This document shows positions 38,642-51,627 of a DNA stretch of 64,000 nt, piece after piece (position 1 is the stretch's first letter; every line of letters begins with the position of its first letter). A program made the position numbers and the translations under genes. Origin of the DNA: Microvirga mediterraneensis (lineage in GTDB: Bacteria; Pseudomonadota; Alphaproteobacteria; Rhizobiales; Beijerinckiaceae); NCBI RefSeq assembly GCF_013520865.1, contig NZ_JACDXJ010000003.1, forward strand, positions 186,001 through 250,000, written 5' to 3'. Below the pieces are notes generated by a model that was given only the letters and a program-made list of their open reading frames with translations, was not told the origin of the DNA and did no database searches.

Positions 38642-38908
38642 ATGCAGCCCAACGATCCAAGACCTGATGATATCGATCCTGTCGAAGAGGCAAGCCTAGA
38701 ATCCTTCCCGGCCAGCGATCCACCGGCGTGGATCCCGACGCGCACCGGCCCAGTGGATGTCTCCGCGCTTCTCGACGCGACGACCGAGGCCCGGGCCGTC
38801 TGGAACGAGGCGCTCGAGCAAGCAGCCCAGATGGCTGATGGGAGTGGATCGGCCGAGCTGTCATCGCAGATCCGATCCCTGAAACGTTCCGAGTCGGGCG
38901 ATGCCTGA
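38642..38908 (+). CDS. Small acidic protein with ESFPASDPPAW motif
   Basis: 88 residues with ribosome site AAGGAGAG. The N terminus carries VEEASLESFPASDPPAW (about residues 14-30), a motif that recurs at the C terminus of the protein at 42791. The rest is a short helical region (TEARAVWNEALEQAAQMAD). Proteins with this motif occur widely in Rhizobiales near stress genes, but no function is established. It could be a docking or targeting peptide (inference). Confidence 0.7.
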   Translation: MQPNDPRPDDIDPVEEASLESFPASDPPAWIPTRTGPVDVSALLDATTEARAVWNEALEQAAQMADGSGSAELSSQIRSLKRSESGDA

Positions 38909-38938
38909 CATCATGCTTTGAACAACGGAGGTGAGAGC

Positions 38939-39349
38939 ATGAACTTCAGCCCAAAGATCTATGATCGCGAAAGGTCAAGCCACCATCGGAATTCTTCCCA
39001 TCATGAGTGGACCATCGTCGAGACAGTCGACGCGGTGCTTGCCGTGATGCTGATCGTCTCTCCCTGGACGTTTCGCTACTCGGATACTTCGGCCGCGACC
39101 TGGAGTGCAGTTGTCCTCGGGCTCTTGTTGGGAGCCGTAACCGCCACCCGCGTGGTTGACGTTGGAGACTGGCAAGGCTGGGCCAGTATCGCGCTGGGAG
39201 CCTGCGCGCTTCTGGCTCCCTGGATCCTCGGCTTCAGCGAGATCAAGAATGCGGCGGGCATCCATGTTACGGCAGGCTTCGTGGTGCTGACGATGACCCT
39301 GATCACGTTCTGGGTTCATTACCTTGATCAGCCTAACAGCCCAGCGTGA
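38939..39349 (+). CDS. SPW-repeat family membrane protein
   Basis: 136 residues with four membrane segments. The two repeats carry VSPWTFRYS (about residue 43) and LAPWILGFS (about 96), typical of the SPW motif pair. The N terminus is His-rich and cytoplasmic. Ribosome site CGGAGGTGAG. Function unknown. It occupies the kind of place where HdeD-like four-helix membrane proteins sit in tLST islands. Confidence 0.85.
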   Translation: MNFSPKIYDRERSSHHRNSSHHEWTIVETVDAVLAVMLIVSPWTFRYSDTSAATWSAVVLGLLLGAVTATRVVDVGDWQGWASIALGACALLAPWILGFSEIKNAAGIHVTAGFVVLTMTLITFWVHYLDQPNSPA

Positions 39350-39418
39350 TCGATGGCCTTACCATTCGGCGTCACCATGATCTGATGAGTTGCAACCGCG
39401 ACGAAAAGGTTTGGAGCG

Positions 39419-39664
39419 ATGAACTTGAGCGAGATCGCCTGCGAGATTCTGGATCTATTCCGGGAAACGCACCGCCGGCCCGGCGCCCGCATGCTGATCA
39501 CCACCCTCGATCATCGCCTCGGCACGGACCCGGCCGTTACGGTCGCCATCTCTGAGCTGAAGGATGCAGGCTATCTCGTCGCCCCCGATGCCGAGACGGT
39601 GGAGCTGACTGCCGTGGGATTCGATGCGATCCAAAGTGGCCGCTACCATGCAGCTTCCGATTGA
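39419..39664 (+). CDS. Small winged-helix-like protein
   Basis: 81 residues: MNLSEIACEILDLFRETH, then ITTLDHRLGTDPAVTVAISELKDAG (in part) and a beta hairpin YLVAPDAETVELTAVGFDAI. This pattern of helix-turn-helix followed by a wing with T-x-x-G is typical of small winged helices. DNA binding is not certain. It stands just upstream of the large disaggregase gene. Confidence 0.6.
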   Translation: MNLSEIACEILDLFRETHRRPGARMLITTLDHRLGTDPAVTVAISELKDAGYLVAPDAETVELTAVGFDAIQSGRYHAASD

Positions 39665-39675
39665 ACGTCCAGCCG

Positions 39676-39691
39676 CTGCTGAAATCAGCAG
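39676..39691. repeat. Short inverted repeat upstream of the ClpK gene
   Basis: CTGCTGA, AA, TCAGCAG, 12 bases after the preceding stop and about 185 bp before the ClpK start. Operator-like or a small 3' hairpin. Confidence 0.35.
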
Positions 39692-39874
39692 AGTGGAGTT
39701 GCGGTGTTATGCCTGAATCATGAGGCATGCTGCTAAGCCGGGCGGGCATCGATCCGACCAACGTACGAAACCGTACAAACGAGGTTTTTGCATTTTTTCA
39801 TCGGCCACGCTGAAACAAAACCAACTCCCAGCAATTCAGTTGGCACACGAAAGCGTGATGAGGGAGCGGCAATC

Positions 39875-42745
<2,871 letters not shown>

Positions 42746-42790
42746 GGCACCGGACGAGCATTAGGACAGCGAACTCTGGAGTGAGCACCC

Positions 42791-43405
42791 ATGGCTGAGG
42801 CATCCATCAGTCGGGATCACAATCTCTCGCGGGCAGCGCCGATCCTTCCCGGCACGTCGTCGCCCGCGGGCGGGGAGCTTCCACTTGCGCGCATCCATCA
42901 GCCCGGACGCTCCGCGACGTCGTCGGGTCCACCCCGCAAGGGATGGGTGCTGGAGTTCGAGCGCAGCTCGGCTCCCACCATCGAGCCCCTGATGGGCTGG
43001 ACCGCAGGCGATGATCCCTTCGCCACAATCCGGCTGACCTTCCCGGACCTGCAGAGCGCCATCGGGTTCGCCGAGCGGCATGGTTGGCGATACCGGGTCG
43101 AGGAGCCGCCACCGCGGCGGCTGATGCTCAAGTCCTATGCCGACCGGTTCCGATACGACCTCGCTGAGGCGGTCCAGCGGGCTGCACCCTATGCCGGGCC
43201 GGCGGTGACCGAAGCCGCCCGAGCGCGGATCGACGAAATGGCGGGAGGCAGTCAGGGCCGGGACGGTGAGAACCGGCCGCAGCTGAACTCAAGCGGAGGA
43301 GACGCGGAGAGCGACAACGACGCCATCGACCTCGTTGAGGAGGCATTGCTCGAATCGTTTCCCGCTTCAGATCCGCCCGTATGGACGGGAGCCGCCATCC
43401 GATAG
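42791..43405 (+). CDS. NDUFS4-like protein (complex I accessory) with C-terminal ESFPASDPPVW motif
   Basis: 204 residues. The central part GWVLEFERSSAPTIEPLMGW (about 52-71), then FPDLQSAIGFAERHGWRYRV, is the ETC_C1_NDUFS4 domain known from an accessory subunit of respiratory complex I. The C terminus VEEALLESFPASDPPVW repeats the motif of the protein at 38642. A 50-residue disordered N terminus precedes the domain. Standing between clpK and hsp20 it is unlikely to be the main complex I subunit; a role in guarding complex I under heat is only a guess. Confidence 0.8.
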   Translation: MAEASISRDHNLSRAAPILPGTSSPAGGELPLARIHQPGRSATSSGPPRKGWVLEFERSSAPTIEPLMGWTAGDDPFATIRLTFPDLQSAIGFAERHGWRYRVEEPPPRRLMLKSYADRFRYDLAEAVQRAAPYAGPAVTEAARARIDEMAGGSQGRDGENRPQLNSSGGDAESDNDAIDLVEEALLESFPASDPPVWTGAAIR

Positions 43406-43444
43406 GAACCAAGCATCCATCTTTCAAAGCAAGAGGAACTGATC

Positions 43445-44038
43445 ATGGCCCGTAATCCGCTAACGCCCTCCCGCACCGGGTTTGGCTTGCTGGGCGGGAA
43501 CGATCCCTTCCTGTCGCTTCACCGCGAAATGAACCGCCTGTTCGACGACGTGCTGCGCGGTACGGGGTTGCCTGCCGCCGGAGGGCAAAGCCAAGGCGGT
43601 GTCGGCAACTTCGTCAACGCCAGCATGAATGTGTCGGAAACCGAGAACGAGATCCGCATCACCGCGGAACTGCCCGGCGTCACCGAACAGGACATCGATG
43701 TGAGCCTCGACGACGACGTGCTCACCATCCGGGGCGAGAAGAAGTTCGAGCAGAAGAACGAAAAGGAGAACTTCCATTTCGTCGAGCGCTCCTACGGCAC
43801 CTTCCAACGCTCCGTGCGCCTGCCCTTCCCGATCAACCCGGAACAGGTGCAGGCGCACTTCGAGAACGGGGTGCTCCCCGTGCCCCTGCCGAAGACGGCC
43901 CAGCAGGAGCGCTCCCGCCGCATTCAGGTTCAGGCCCGCGGGGCCGGAGGCCAGAGCGCCCAAGGAGGTCAGGACGCTTCCGGCAGCACCGGTGGCGCAG
44001 GAGGCGAGAGCGGCCAAGGTGGTCAGAGCGGTGCATGA
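43445..44038 (+). CDS. Hsp20 chaperone, copy 1 (two Thr-to-Pro changes)
   Basis: 197 residues. N-terminal SRTGFGLLGGNDPFLSLH, then the alpha-crystallin domain from NVSETENEIRITAELPGV (about 65) to FENGVLPVPLPKTAQQE (about 140), and a Gly/Gln-rich tail. Bases 43466-43965 are the same as 59588-60087 except for two A-to-C differences, so the conserved strand GVLTVTLPK of the other copy reads GVLPVPLPK here. Two prolines in that strand could damage folding or oligomer contacts. It follows the NDUFS4-like gene by 39 bp. Confidence 0.93.
   Translation: MARNPLTPSRTGFGLLGGNDPFLSLHREMNRLFDDVLRGTGLPAAGGQSQGGVGNFVNASMNVSETENEIRITAELPGVTEQDIDVSLDDDVLTIRGEKKFEQKNEKENFHFVERSYGTFQRSVRLPFPINPEQVQAHFENGVLPVPLPKTAQQERSRRIQVQARGAGGQSAQGGQDASGSTGGAGGESGQGGQSGA
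43466..43965 (+). repeat. 500-bp direct repeat, copy 1
   Basis: 498 of 500 bases are the same as 59588-60087; differences at 43877 and 43883. The first seven codons of the two genes differ only at silent third positions and the tails are unrelated, so the identity is confined to the middle of the genes. Confidence 0.97.
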
Positions 44039-44177
44039 GACAAGCGCCCCGGCCCTATCACGCCGCCATAAATCAACGCCAGCCCGAGACGGTCCATCCC
44101 GCCCCCGAGTTCAAGTTTGAGAGCACCCAGAGCCGCTGACGCTGGCGCCATGCCGGCATTTTGAGAGGAGGATACCC

Positions 44178-44783
44178 ATGGCAGAACTGATTGTGGTTGG
44201 CTTCGACGATCCGAACGAAGCGGATCGCGCCCTGACCGAACTGGCGCGCCTGCAGAAAGAATACCTCGTCGACCTGGAGGACGCGGTGGTGGCGATCCGC
44301 GGTCCCGACGGCAAGCTGCGGCTGAAGCAGAGCGTCGACTTGGTGGGTGTCGGCGCCGCCTCAGGCAGCCTCTGGGGCGCCATGTGGGGCTCGCTCGTCG
44401 GCCTGCTGTTCTTGAACCCCCTGCTCGGGATGGCGACCGGGGCCGCCTTGGGGGCCGGAGCCGGAGCGCTGTCTGGCAAGCTCGCCGACTACGGCATCGA
44501 CGACGAGTTCATCCGCTCGATTGGCGAAACCCTCCAGCCCAACAGCTCGGCACTGTTCGTCCTCCTCCGCAAGGTGCAGCCGGAGAAGGTGCTGGAGGAG
44601 CTGAAGCGATTCCGCGGACGGGTTCTGCGCTCCTCACTCTCGCCTGATCAGGAGGCCCGGCTACAGGCTGCCCTGTCAGGCTCCAACGTGTCGATGCCCG
44701 GCAGCACCAGCACCGCGCCTGAAACCACCAATCCGACGTCCAGTGACACAAGCGCCACCCCTGTCCAAGGAGCCGCATCATGA
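44178..44783 (+). CDS. DUF1269 family protein
   Basis: 201 residues. The N-terminal half [24 protein letters not shown] and the glycine-rich hydrophobic hairpin [33 protein letters not shown] (in part; about 60-95) fit DUF1269, a membrane-associated family. The C terminus is a disordered Ser/Thr-rich tail. Its stop overlaps the groES start (ATGA), so the proteins are translationally coupled. Ribosome site GAGAGGAGG. Confidence 0.88.
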   Translation: MAELIVVGFDDPNEADRALTELARLQKEYLVDLEDAVVAIRGPDGKLRLKQSVDLVGVGAASGSLWGAMWGSLVGLLFLNPLLGMATGAALGAGAGALSGKLADYGIDDEFIRSIGETLQPNSSALFVLLRKVQPEKVLEELKRFRGRVLRSSLSPDQEARLQAALSGSNVSMPGSTSTAPETTNPTSSDTSATPVQGAAS

Positions 44784-45067
44784 GGTTCAGACCGCTCCAT
44801 GACCGTGTCGTGATCCGTCGTGTCGAGGCTGAGGAGAAGACGGCCGGCGGCATCATCATCCCGGACACTGCCAAGGAAAAGCCCCAGCAGGGAGAGGTCG
44901 TCGCCGTTGGCCCAGGCGCCCGCGACGAGAGCGGCAAGGTTGCCCCCCTCGACGTCAAGGCCGGCGATCGCGTCCTGTTCGGCAAGTGGTCCGGCACCGA
45001 GGTGCGCATCGATGGCGAGGACCTCCTCATCATGAAGGAGTCCGACATCCTAGGCGTGGTCGGATGA
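44780..45067 (+). CDS. groES: Co-chaperonin GroES
   Basis: 95 residues, the full GroES length. [20 protein letters not shown] opens the fold, the mobile loop contains [10 protein letters not shown], and [20 protein letters not shown] is conserved. It caps the GroEL chamber. The ATG overlaps the DUF1269 stop codon by 4 bases; no CIRCE repeat is seen upstream of the gene. Confidence 0.97.
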   Translation: MRFRPLHDRVVIRRVEAEEKTAGGIIIPDTAKEKPQQGEVVAVGPGARDESGKVAPLDVKAGDRVLFGKWSGTEVRIDGEDLLIMKESDILGVVG

Positions 45068-46750
<1,683 letters not shown>

Positions 46751-46759
46751 GCGCCTGCG

Positions 46760-46789
46760 GCTGGAAGGCTTCGCCCGAGGCCTCCCAGC
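46760..46789 (+). repeat. Imperfect hairpin between groEL and the next gene
   Basis: GCTGGAAGGC and GCCTCCCAGC pair with one mismatch around a short loop, ten bases after the groEL stop. No T-run; may reduce read-through or stabilise the groEL mRNA. Confidence 0.4.
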
Positions 46790-46845
46790 CCGCACGCCGT
46801 CGATGGCCGACGAGCCGGAGCAACTGTGAAGGGAAAGGAGACGCT

Positions 46846-47385
46846 ATGGCCGCATTGGCTATTCCCATCACGGGTGAGGATCATCTCCAGGGTCGCGAGG
46901 GCGCCCCGCTCAAGCTCGTGGAATACGGCAACTACGAGTGCCGGCGTTGCGGGGCGGCCCACCCCATCGTCAAGGCGATCTTAGAGCATTTCGGACCGGA
47001 GATCGTCTTTGTGTACCGGCACTTCGCCCTTCTCGAGGGCTATCCGAATGCCGAGCGGGCGGCGGAAGTCGCGGAACTTGCTGCGGCGCATGGCCGGTTC
47101 TGGGAAATGCATGACCTCCTGTACGCCAATCAGGAGCATTTGACCGGATTGCTCCCGGTCACTCTGGCGCGCCAATTGGCTCTGCCCGAGAACGAGATCC
47201 AGGAGGCGCTGATCGGGAAGCGCTTCGCCGTCAAAATCCACACTGACTTCACCGGGGGCTTGCGGAGCGGCGTGACCAGCACGCCGACGTTCTTCATCAA
47301 CGGCCTTGGATACGAGGGCCCCGCCGAATTGGAGCCGCTCACCGCTGCCATCGAAGCTGAGCGATCTGGAAGCGGATCGTCGTGA
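46846..47385 (+). CDS. Thioredoxin-fold DsbA-family protein, cytoplasmic
   Basis: 179 residues with no signal peptide. The active-site CxxC is in NYECRRCGAAHPIVKAI (about residues 32-35), the cis-Pro region reads GVTSTPTFFINGLGYEG near 146, and the helical insert fits DsbA-type rather than simple thioredoxins. Probably a cytoplasmic disulfide oxidoreductase for stress-damaged proteins. The tLST island also holds a thioredoxin-like gene. Ribosome site AAAGGAG; 95 bp after groEL. Confidence 0.85.
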   Translation: MAALAIPITGEDHLQGREGAPLKLVEYGNYECRRCGAAHPIVKAILEHFGPEIVFVYRHFALLEGYPNAERAAEVAELAAAHGRFWEMHDLLYANQEHLTGLLPVTLARQLALPENEIQEALIGKRFAVKIHTDFTGGLRSGVTSTPTFFINGLGYEGPAELEPLTAAIEAERSGSGSS

Positions 47386-47541
47386 ACGGATTGAATGCCT
47401 TAGCTTGCCAATTGAAGAAGGAGATGACGCACGGATCACATCGAACAACGGTACCTATCATCAATGCCCCTTGTCGTTCCCGGACAATGGTTATCGTCTC
47501 CCGATTTGATCGGGCGTAGACGGCTGCGAGACACGACTGTG

Positions 47542-47560
47542 CTCCCGCTCCAAGCGGGAG
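47542..47560 (+). promoter_or_regulatory. Hairpin that may hide the ribosome site of the Crp pseudogene
   Basis: CTCCCGC, loop TCCAA, GCGGGAG. The 3' arm contains GGGAG, which together with AGAG could be the ribosome site of the GTG start at 47567, so folding would block initiation. Confidence 0.4.
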
Positions 47561-47566
47561 AGAGCC

Positions 47567-47968
47567 GTGTCCGCTCCTCAGCAATCCTCCGTTCGCAATC
47601 AGTTGCTCGCCGCTCTCCCGCGCGAGGACTTTGTGGCGTTTCAGCCGCATCTGGAGCGGGTCGAGTTTGAGCTGCGCCGTGTGCTGATCGAGCCCAACGA
47701 ACTCATCGAGAGTGTCTACTTCCCGGAAGTGGGCTACCCGTCCGTCGGCACCAATGCCAATGACGGCAAGTTTCAGATCGGCATCATTGGGCGCGAGGGT
47801 ATGGTCGGCGTTATTGTGGCCCTTGGCGTGAGGCAGCCAGAAATTCCTGCCTCGTTTAACCTGAGTGAAGGCTGCAGCCCTGCGAAAGGAGCATTGTCAC
47901 AATTGTGGGTTGGTTCTTTTCAAATCTCTCGGCATCAATCCGCAGCCCAACTATGCCTAAACGCCTGA
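47567..47968 (+). pseudogene. Crp/Fnr-family regulator, broken
   Basis: The first 85 residues (NQLLAALPREDFVAFQPHLE, then VYFPEVGYPSVGTN, then GIIGREGMVGVIVALGV) are the N-terminal half of the short Crp group. After VALGVRQPE the family sequence ends and a non-homologous tail runs to the stop at 47966-47968. The helix-turn-helix domain is missing, so the gene is non-functional. GTG start. A relative, intact in the DNA-binding part, is at 14003. Confidence 0.75.
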
Positions 47969-47986
47969 TCTTATGGTGAAGAGCTC

Positions 47987-48013
47987 CCTCACCGGTCACC
48001 GCCGGTGGGAGAG
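47987..48013 (+). repeat. Hairpin upstream of the receiver-protein gene
   Basis: CACCGG and CCGGTG around a short loop, extended by weaker pairing with CTCCCT and GGAGAG. No T-run; about 80 bp before the ATG at 48094. Confidence 0.35.
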
Positions 48014-48093
48014 TCCTTACTGGCCACCCCAAAAACGGCTCAGGTCAGCGTAGGTGAACGCCAACCCCTCTCCCCTGCTATTGCGGTGAGATC

Positions 48094-48489
48094 ATGAGCC
48101 AAGAAACGGCAGATCAGCCCTGCTGCCTCATCATCGAAGACCAAGCGCTCATTGCTATGTCGATTGAGACCTACCTTGCGGATACCGGCATGGTCGTCCA
48201 GACAGTGGGCTCTATGGCCGAGGCACGCACCTGGTTAGATGCCGGTATGGCGGACATCGCCATTCTCGATTACATTCTCAAGGACGGCCCTGCCACAGAG
48301 CTGGCAGGGGAGCTGAACCGACGTGAGATTCCCTTCCTCATCTATTCCGGGTACCCGCGCAGGCATGACATGCCCTGTGAACTCCGGGGCGTGCCCTGGC
48401 TTGAAAAGCCGACAAGGCGTGAAGACTTGCTGAAGGCCCTCGTGGCACTAACAGCTAAAGATCTATCTGCCCCTCTTCTCCGTTCCTGA
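48094..48489 (+). CDS. Single-domain response regulator
   Basis: 131 residues, one receiver domain. Acid pocket CCLIIEDQALIAMSIE, phosphoacceptor Asp in IAILDYILKDG (about residue 61), switch Ser in FLIYSGYP, conserved Lys in WLEKPTRRE. No output domain, so it probably acts by protein contact or as a phosphate sink. No kinase partner is adjacent. Single-domain receivers of this kind take part in general stress response signalling in alphaproteobacteria, but that role is not shown here. Confidence 0.88.
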   Translation: MSQETADQPCCLIIEDQALIAMSIETYLADTGMVVQTVGSMAEARTWLDAGMADIAILDYILKDGPATELAGELNRREIPFLIYSGYPRRHDMPCELRGVPWLEKPTRREDLLKALVALTAKDLSAPLLRS

Positions 48490-48956
48490 TTGCACTGTCT
48501 CCACGAACCGGACTTCACGGAACGGGCTGTTGCGGACCATCGGCAGACGAGTAGGTTCGCGGTGCCGTGGCATGGAATAAGTCACTGCAGAGGCGTTTGT
48601 CCCAACTACGCTGGCACATTTCATTGCTTGAGGGATCCTCCAGCAAGCGCCAAGTCATCGACTTCATCATCCCGGGCGACCTGTGTGACTTGAGCGCGCT
48701 GGTTACGAGCTCAATGGATCGTAGCATCAGCACGCTGACGCCTGCAAGTGTAGCCTTGATCGCTGGCGAGGCTCCAGAAGGCCGCGGCCTGCACTCCGGA
48801 ATACCTGTTCATCACCCCGGAAAACAGGAACACAGATTTACACAAGCCGGCGCAGTCTGGGCTGATCCTGGACCAAACGTTCAGGTTCGAGATTGTTCCT
48901 TTACGGCTAATCCGCATCCGGCCAGAAGGAGGAAAACGGGAGGCTGGCAAACTCGG
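48490..48956. other. Gap without a convincing gene
   Basis: About 470 bp. The open frames are composed of non-family sequence, and the long + strand frame here runs on into the antisense of the next gene. No RNA gene or repeat was recognised. Confidence 0.45.
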
Positions 48957-49532
48957 CTACTCGGGTCCACGCTCGCGCGACCTCTCCTCTGCCGGTGCAC
49001 CAGTCCAGCCCATCCCTCGCCAGACAGCGATCCGCTCATCCATGTCGATGGCACCAGCTTGATCCAAGAGTTGGACGACCTCCTCGACGTTGTCCTCGCT
49101 GGTCCGCACCACAACCAGGGTGCCGCCGCGCCGGACGCCTTCCTCATAGGCCTTTGCCCAATCCACACCGATGCCTGCATCCACGAGCGAGCCAGCAAGA
49201 GCACCGAAGGCAGCGCCAGCGCCGCCTCCGATGAGAGGAGTCAGGACGGCACCTGCTCCGAGTACAGGGCCTACCCCAGGAAGCAACATCAGCGCCAATC
49301 CAGCCAAGAGGCCGGCACTTCCACCCAGAATGGCGCCGACGGTAGTCCCGACATCGTCCTTGTCGTCGCTGCTGTTCGCTAAGCGTGTCATCGCCTGTGA
49401 GGAGCGCTCATCCTGATTGTTCGCGATGATGCTGACCTCGATTTGGCGCGGACCGTTCCGCTCGAGGTGTCTCACCGCAGCAGCCGCGGTTTCGAACTCA
49501 TCGAACAGCGCTGCGATCGTCCTATCGCTCAT
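48957..49532 (-). CDS. YflT-type general stress protein with glycine-rich membrane hairpin
   Basis: 191 residues. N-terminal RTIAALFDEFETAAAAVRHLE is the heat-induced YflT/GsiB-like opening, followed by a glycine-zipper hairpin (GAILGGSAGLLAGLALMLLP and GGGAGAAFGALAGSLV) and a C-terminal ferredoxin-like GGTLVVVRTSEDNVEEVV. It lies 67 bp downstream of the dehydrogenase gene on the same strand. Probably membrane associated. Confidence 0.82.
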   Translation of the reverse strand: MSDRTIAALFDEFETAAAAVRHLERNGPRQIEVSIIANNQDERSSQAMTRLANSSDDKDDVGTTVGAILGGSAGLLAGLALMLLPGVGPVLGAGAVLTPLIGGGAGAAFGALAGSLVDAGIGVDWAKAYEEGVRRGGTLVVVRTSEDNVEEVVQLLDQAGAIDMDERIAVWRGMGWTGAPAEERSRERGPE

Positions 49533-49599
49533 AGGCCAGTCCTCAACCCTTCACATGACGGGACACCGCTCCTTTCCGAGCACTGCTTCCTGAGCCCCA

Positions 49600-50646
49600 T
49601 CATCCCTGGCAACGTCGCGGCTTCTGAAGACTCCGTATGATTGCCTGCGCGAATTCGGGCGTGCGGAGCGAGCCTCCCAGATCGCGCGTCTTTTCTCCCG
49701 CCTGCAGGGTGGCCAGGATGGCAGCGCGAAGGTGGTTCGCCTTTGCGGTTTCTCCGACATGATCCAGCATCATGCCGACCGCCATCAGGAGCGCCGTCGG
49801 GTTGGCGACTCCCTTGCCAGCGATGTCCGGCGCCGATCCGTGGACCGCCTCGAAGATCGCCGCCTTGTCGCCGATGTTGGCTCCTGGCGCCAGCCCCAGT
49901 CCGCCGACAAGGCCGGCGATCAGGTCCGAGAGGATGTCGCCAAACAGGTTGGTGGTGACGATCACGTCGAAGCGCTCCGGCGCCATGACGAGCTGCATGG
50001 CGCAGGCGTCCACGATGCTCTCGTCGAGGGTCACCCGGCCGTGATAGTCCCGGGCGACCTCCTGCGCCGCCTCGAGGAAGACGCCCGACAGGATCTTGAG
50101 GATGTTGGCCTTGTGGACGACAGTGACCCGCTTACGCCCGAGACGGACGGCGAGATCGAAAGCGTACCGGATGACCCGGTGGGCTTCTTCCTTCGTGTTG
50201 ATGCCAATGCCCACGCCAACCGCGTGGGGGTCGGCGCCGACGCCGATGTAGTGCTCGCGCCCGACATAGAGACCTTCCAGGTTCTCCCGCACCAGGATGA
50301 TGTCGACGTTGTCGTACCGGCCGGGTATGATGGTCTTGCCCGGACGGACGTTGGCGTAAAGGTCGAATGCCTCGCGCATCCGCACCGTGACCGAGCGATA
50401 GCCGCCGCTCGAAGGGGTCGTCAGGGGCCCCTTGAGGGCAAGTCCCGTTCGCCGGATGCTCTCCAGCGTGGCGTCGGGCAAGGGGTCGAGGCCTGCCTCG
50501 ACGGCAGTCGTGCCAGCCTGCTGCACGTCCCACACGAACGGGGCCCCGAGAGCCTCCAGGACCTGCAGGACGGCTTCAGTGATCTCGGGGCCGATGCCAT
50601 CGCCTGGGATCAGGGTCGCTTCCATTGTCCGACTTCTGTTCGCCAT
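49600..50646 (-). CDS. Isocitrate/isopropylmalate dehydrogenase family protein
   Basis: 348 residues. LIPGDGIGPEITEAVLQ opens the fold, VTVVHKANILK carries the catalytic Lys, and the coenzyme loop EAVHGSAPDIAGKGVANP is near 265. The sequence TTPSSGGYRSVTVRMRE at the substrate site points to the NAD-dependent isocitrate dehydrogenase group rather than LeuB. It decarboxylates the hydroxyacid to 2-oxoglutarate. The start at 50646 has GAGGGA upstream; the ATG at 50625 is an alternative. Divergent by 56 bp from the small gene at 50703. Confidence 0.88.
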   Translation of the reverse strand: MANRSRTMEATLIPGDGIGPEITEAVLQVLEALGAPFVWDVQQAGTTAVEAGLDPLPDATLESIRRTGLALKGPLTTPSSGGYRSVTVRMREAFDLYANVRPGKTIIPGRYDNVDIILVRENLEGLYVGREHYIGVGADPHAVGVGIGINTKEEAHRVIRYAFDLAVRLGRKRVTVVHKANILKILSGVFLEAAQEVARDYHGRVTLDESIVDACAMQLVMAPERFDVIVTTNLFGDILSDLIAGLVGGLGLAPGANIGDKAAIFEAVHGSAPDIAGKGVANPTALLMAVGMMLDHVGETAKANHLRAAILATLQAGEKTRDLGGSLRTPEFAQAIIRSLQKPRRCQG

Positions 50647-50702
50647 GCCCGTCCCTCATCCTGTGAGGCCATGCGAAAATATGACCGGGAAGGGAAAACT
50701 CG

Positions 50703-50942
50703 ATGCGAGAGGTAAGGTTCGTTCTCGACGTCTATGGGTCCGACGGGGGCGCGTTGTTCACGGTTGACGCGGCAACCCCATTCGCTGCCATGAACAAGGG
50801 GGACATCGTGCACATCGATCCCATTGCCGGGTTCGCGGCAACCGGCATTTCGGCACGGATCGGGCAAATCGAACATGTTCTGTCGGCTGTCGACCCGGAG
50901 ACTATTGAACACAAGATTGTCCTTCGTCTTGAGGACATTTGA
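50703..50942 (+). CDS. Small protein of unknown function
   Basis: 79 residues with ribosome site AAGGGA. All-beta in appearance: EVRFVLDVYGSDGGALFTVD then KGDIVHIDPIAGFAAT and HKIVLRLEDI. I do not recognise the family. It lies between the dehydrogenase and sigma factor genes, facing the latter. Confidence 0.6.
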   Translation: MREVRFVLDVYGSDGGALFTVDAATPFAAMNKGDIVHIDPIAGFAATGISARIGQIEHVLSAVDPETIEHKIVLRLEDI

Positions 50943-51015
50943 TGGGCCGTGATAGTTGCGGCTCGGCCTGGGAGCCTCCTTTCGCGATAGGTTCCTCTGC
51001 GAGCTGCGAGGATCG

Positions 51016-51627
51016 TCAACCCTGGATCTTGTGCCTTGCCTCGAGAAGAAACTCCTGCGCCCTGGCAACCGAAGTGCCTGTGACGAAAGCCACCTGTTGG
51101 ATCGAGATGCCGTGGCGATCGTGCATGACCAAGATGCGGCGCGCCGGCTCTGACAGGGAGCCGGGCTGCCCCTCGACAGCGGCGATCATCTCGTCCGCGG
51201 ATGTGCGCGGATCGGGGATAACGTCCTCCCAGCTCTCGAAGTCGTCGGGCTGCCGCCATCCGGGTGCGGCACCACCATCACTGGGAGGCGCGTCCAGCGA
51301 AACGCGCACCAGATCTCCCGTGCCCTTTTGCTCGCTCACCAACCTGTCAGCGGTCCGATGCAACAGCCCAAACAGCCAAGCCTTGAGGTCGAGGGTTTCG
51401 GGTTTGCGCTGTCGCTCGTCCCAAGCCTTGAGCAGGACCTCGGCCACGAGGTCGTCGGGGCTGACTGATCCGGTGCCCAGATCACCGACGCAGACGTGAT
51501 AGGTGATCTCGTGTTCGGCGGCCTTGCGGAGTTCGGCAAGGTATGGCTCGACAAGGCGCCGGAACGCGTCCTTGTCTCCGGCCTTGATCTTCTGCCAATC
51601 CTGGGTGGTCGTTTGGGTGGCGGTCAT
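51016..51627 (-). CDS. ECF-like RNA polymerase sigma factor
   Basis: 203 residues. Region 2 is seen in DDLVAEVLLKAWDERQ and LDLKAWLFGLLHRTADRL (about 60-95); region 4 in EPARRILVMHDRHGISIQQVAFVTG (in part; about 160-185), separated by a long acidic linker. It is unlike EcfG itself, which has a shorter linker. The start at 51627 (MTATQTT) has AGGAG six bases upstream. No anti-sigma factor is adjacent. A palindrome lies 47 bp upstream and could be its operator or part of its promoter. Confidence 0.8.
   Translation of the reverse strand: MTATQTTTQDWQKIKAGDKDAFRRLVEPYLAELRKAAEHEITYHVCVGDLGTGSVSPDDLVAEVLLKAWDERQRKPETLDLKAWLFGLLHRTADRLVSEQKGTGDLVRVSLDAPPSDGGAAPGWRQPDDFESWEDVIPDPRTSADEMIAAVEGQPGSLSEPARRILVMHDRHGISIQQVAFVTGTSVARAQEFLLEARHKIQG

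Noticed and set aside
48567..49382. 271-codon + strand frame
   Set aside because: Its second half is antisense to the YflT-like gene and the first half has no family sequence or ribosome site.
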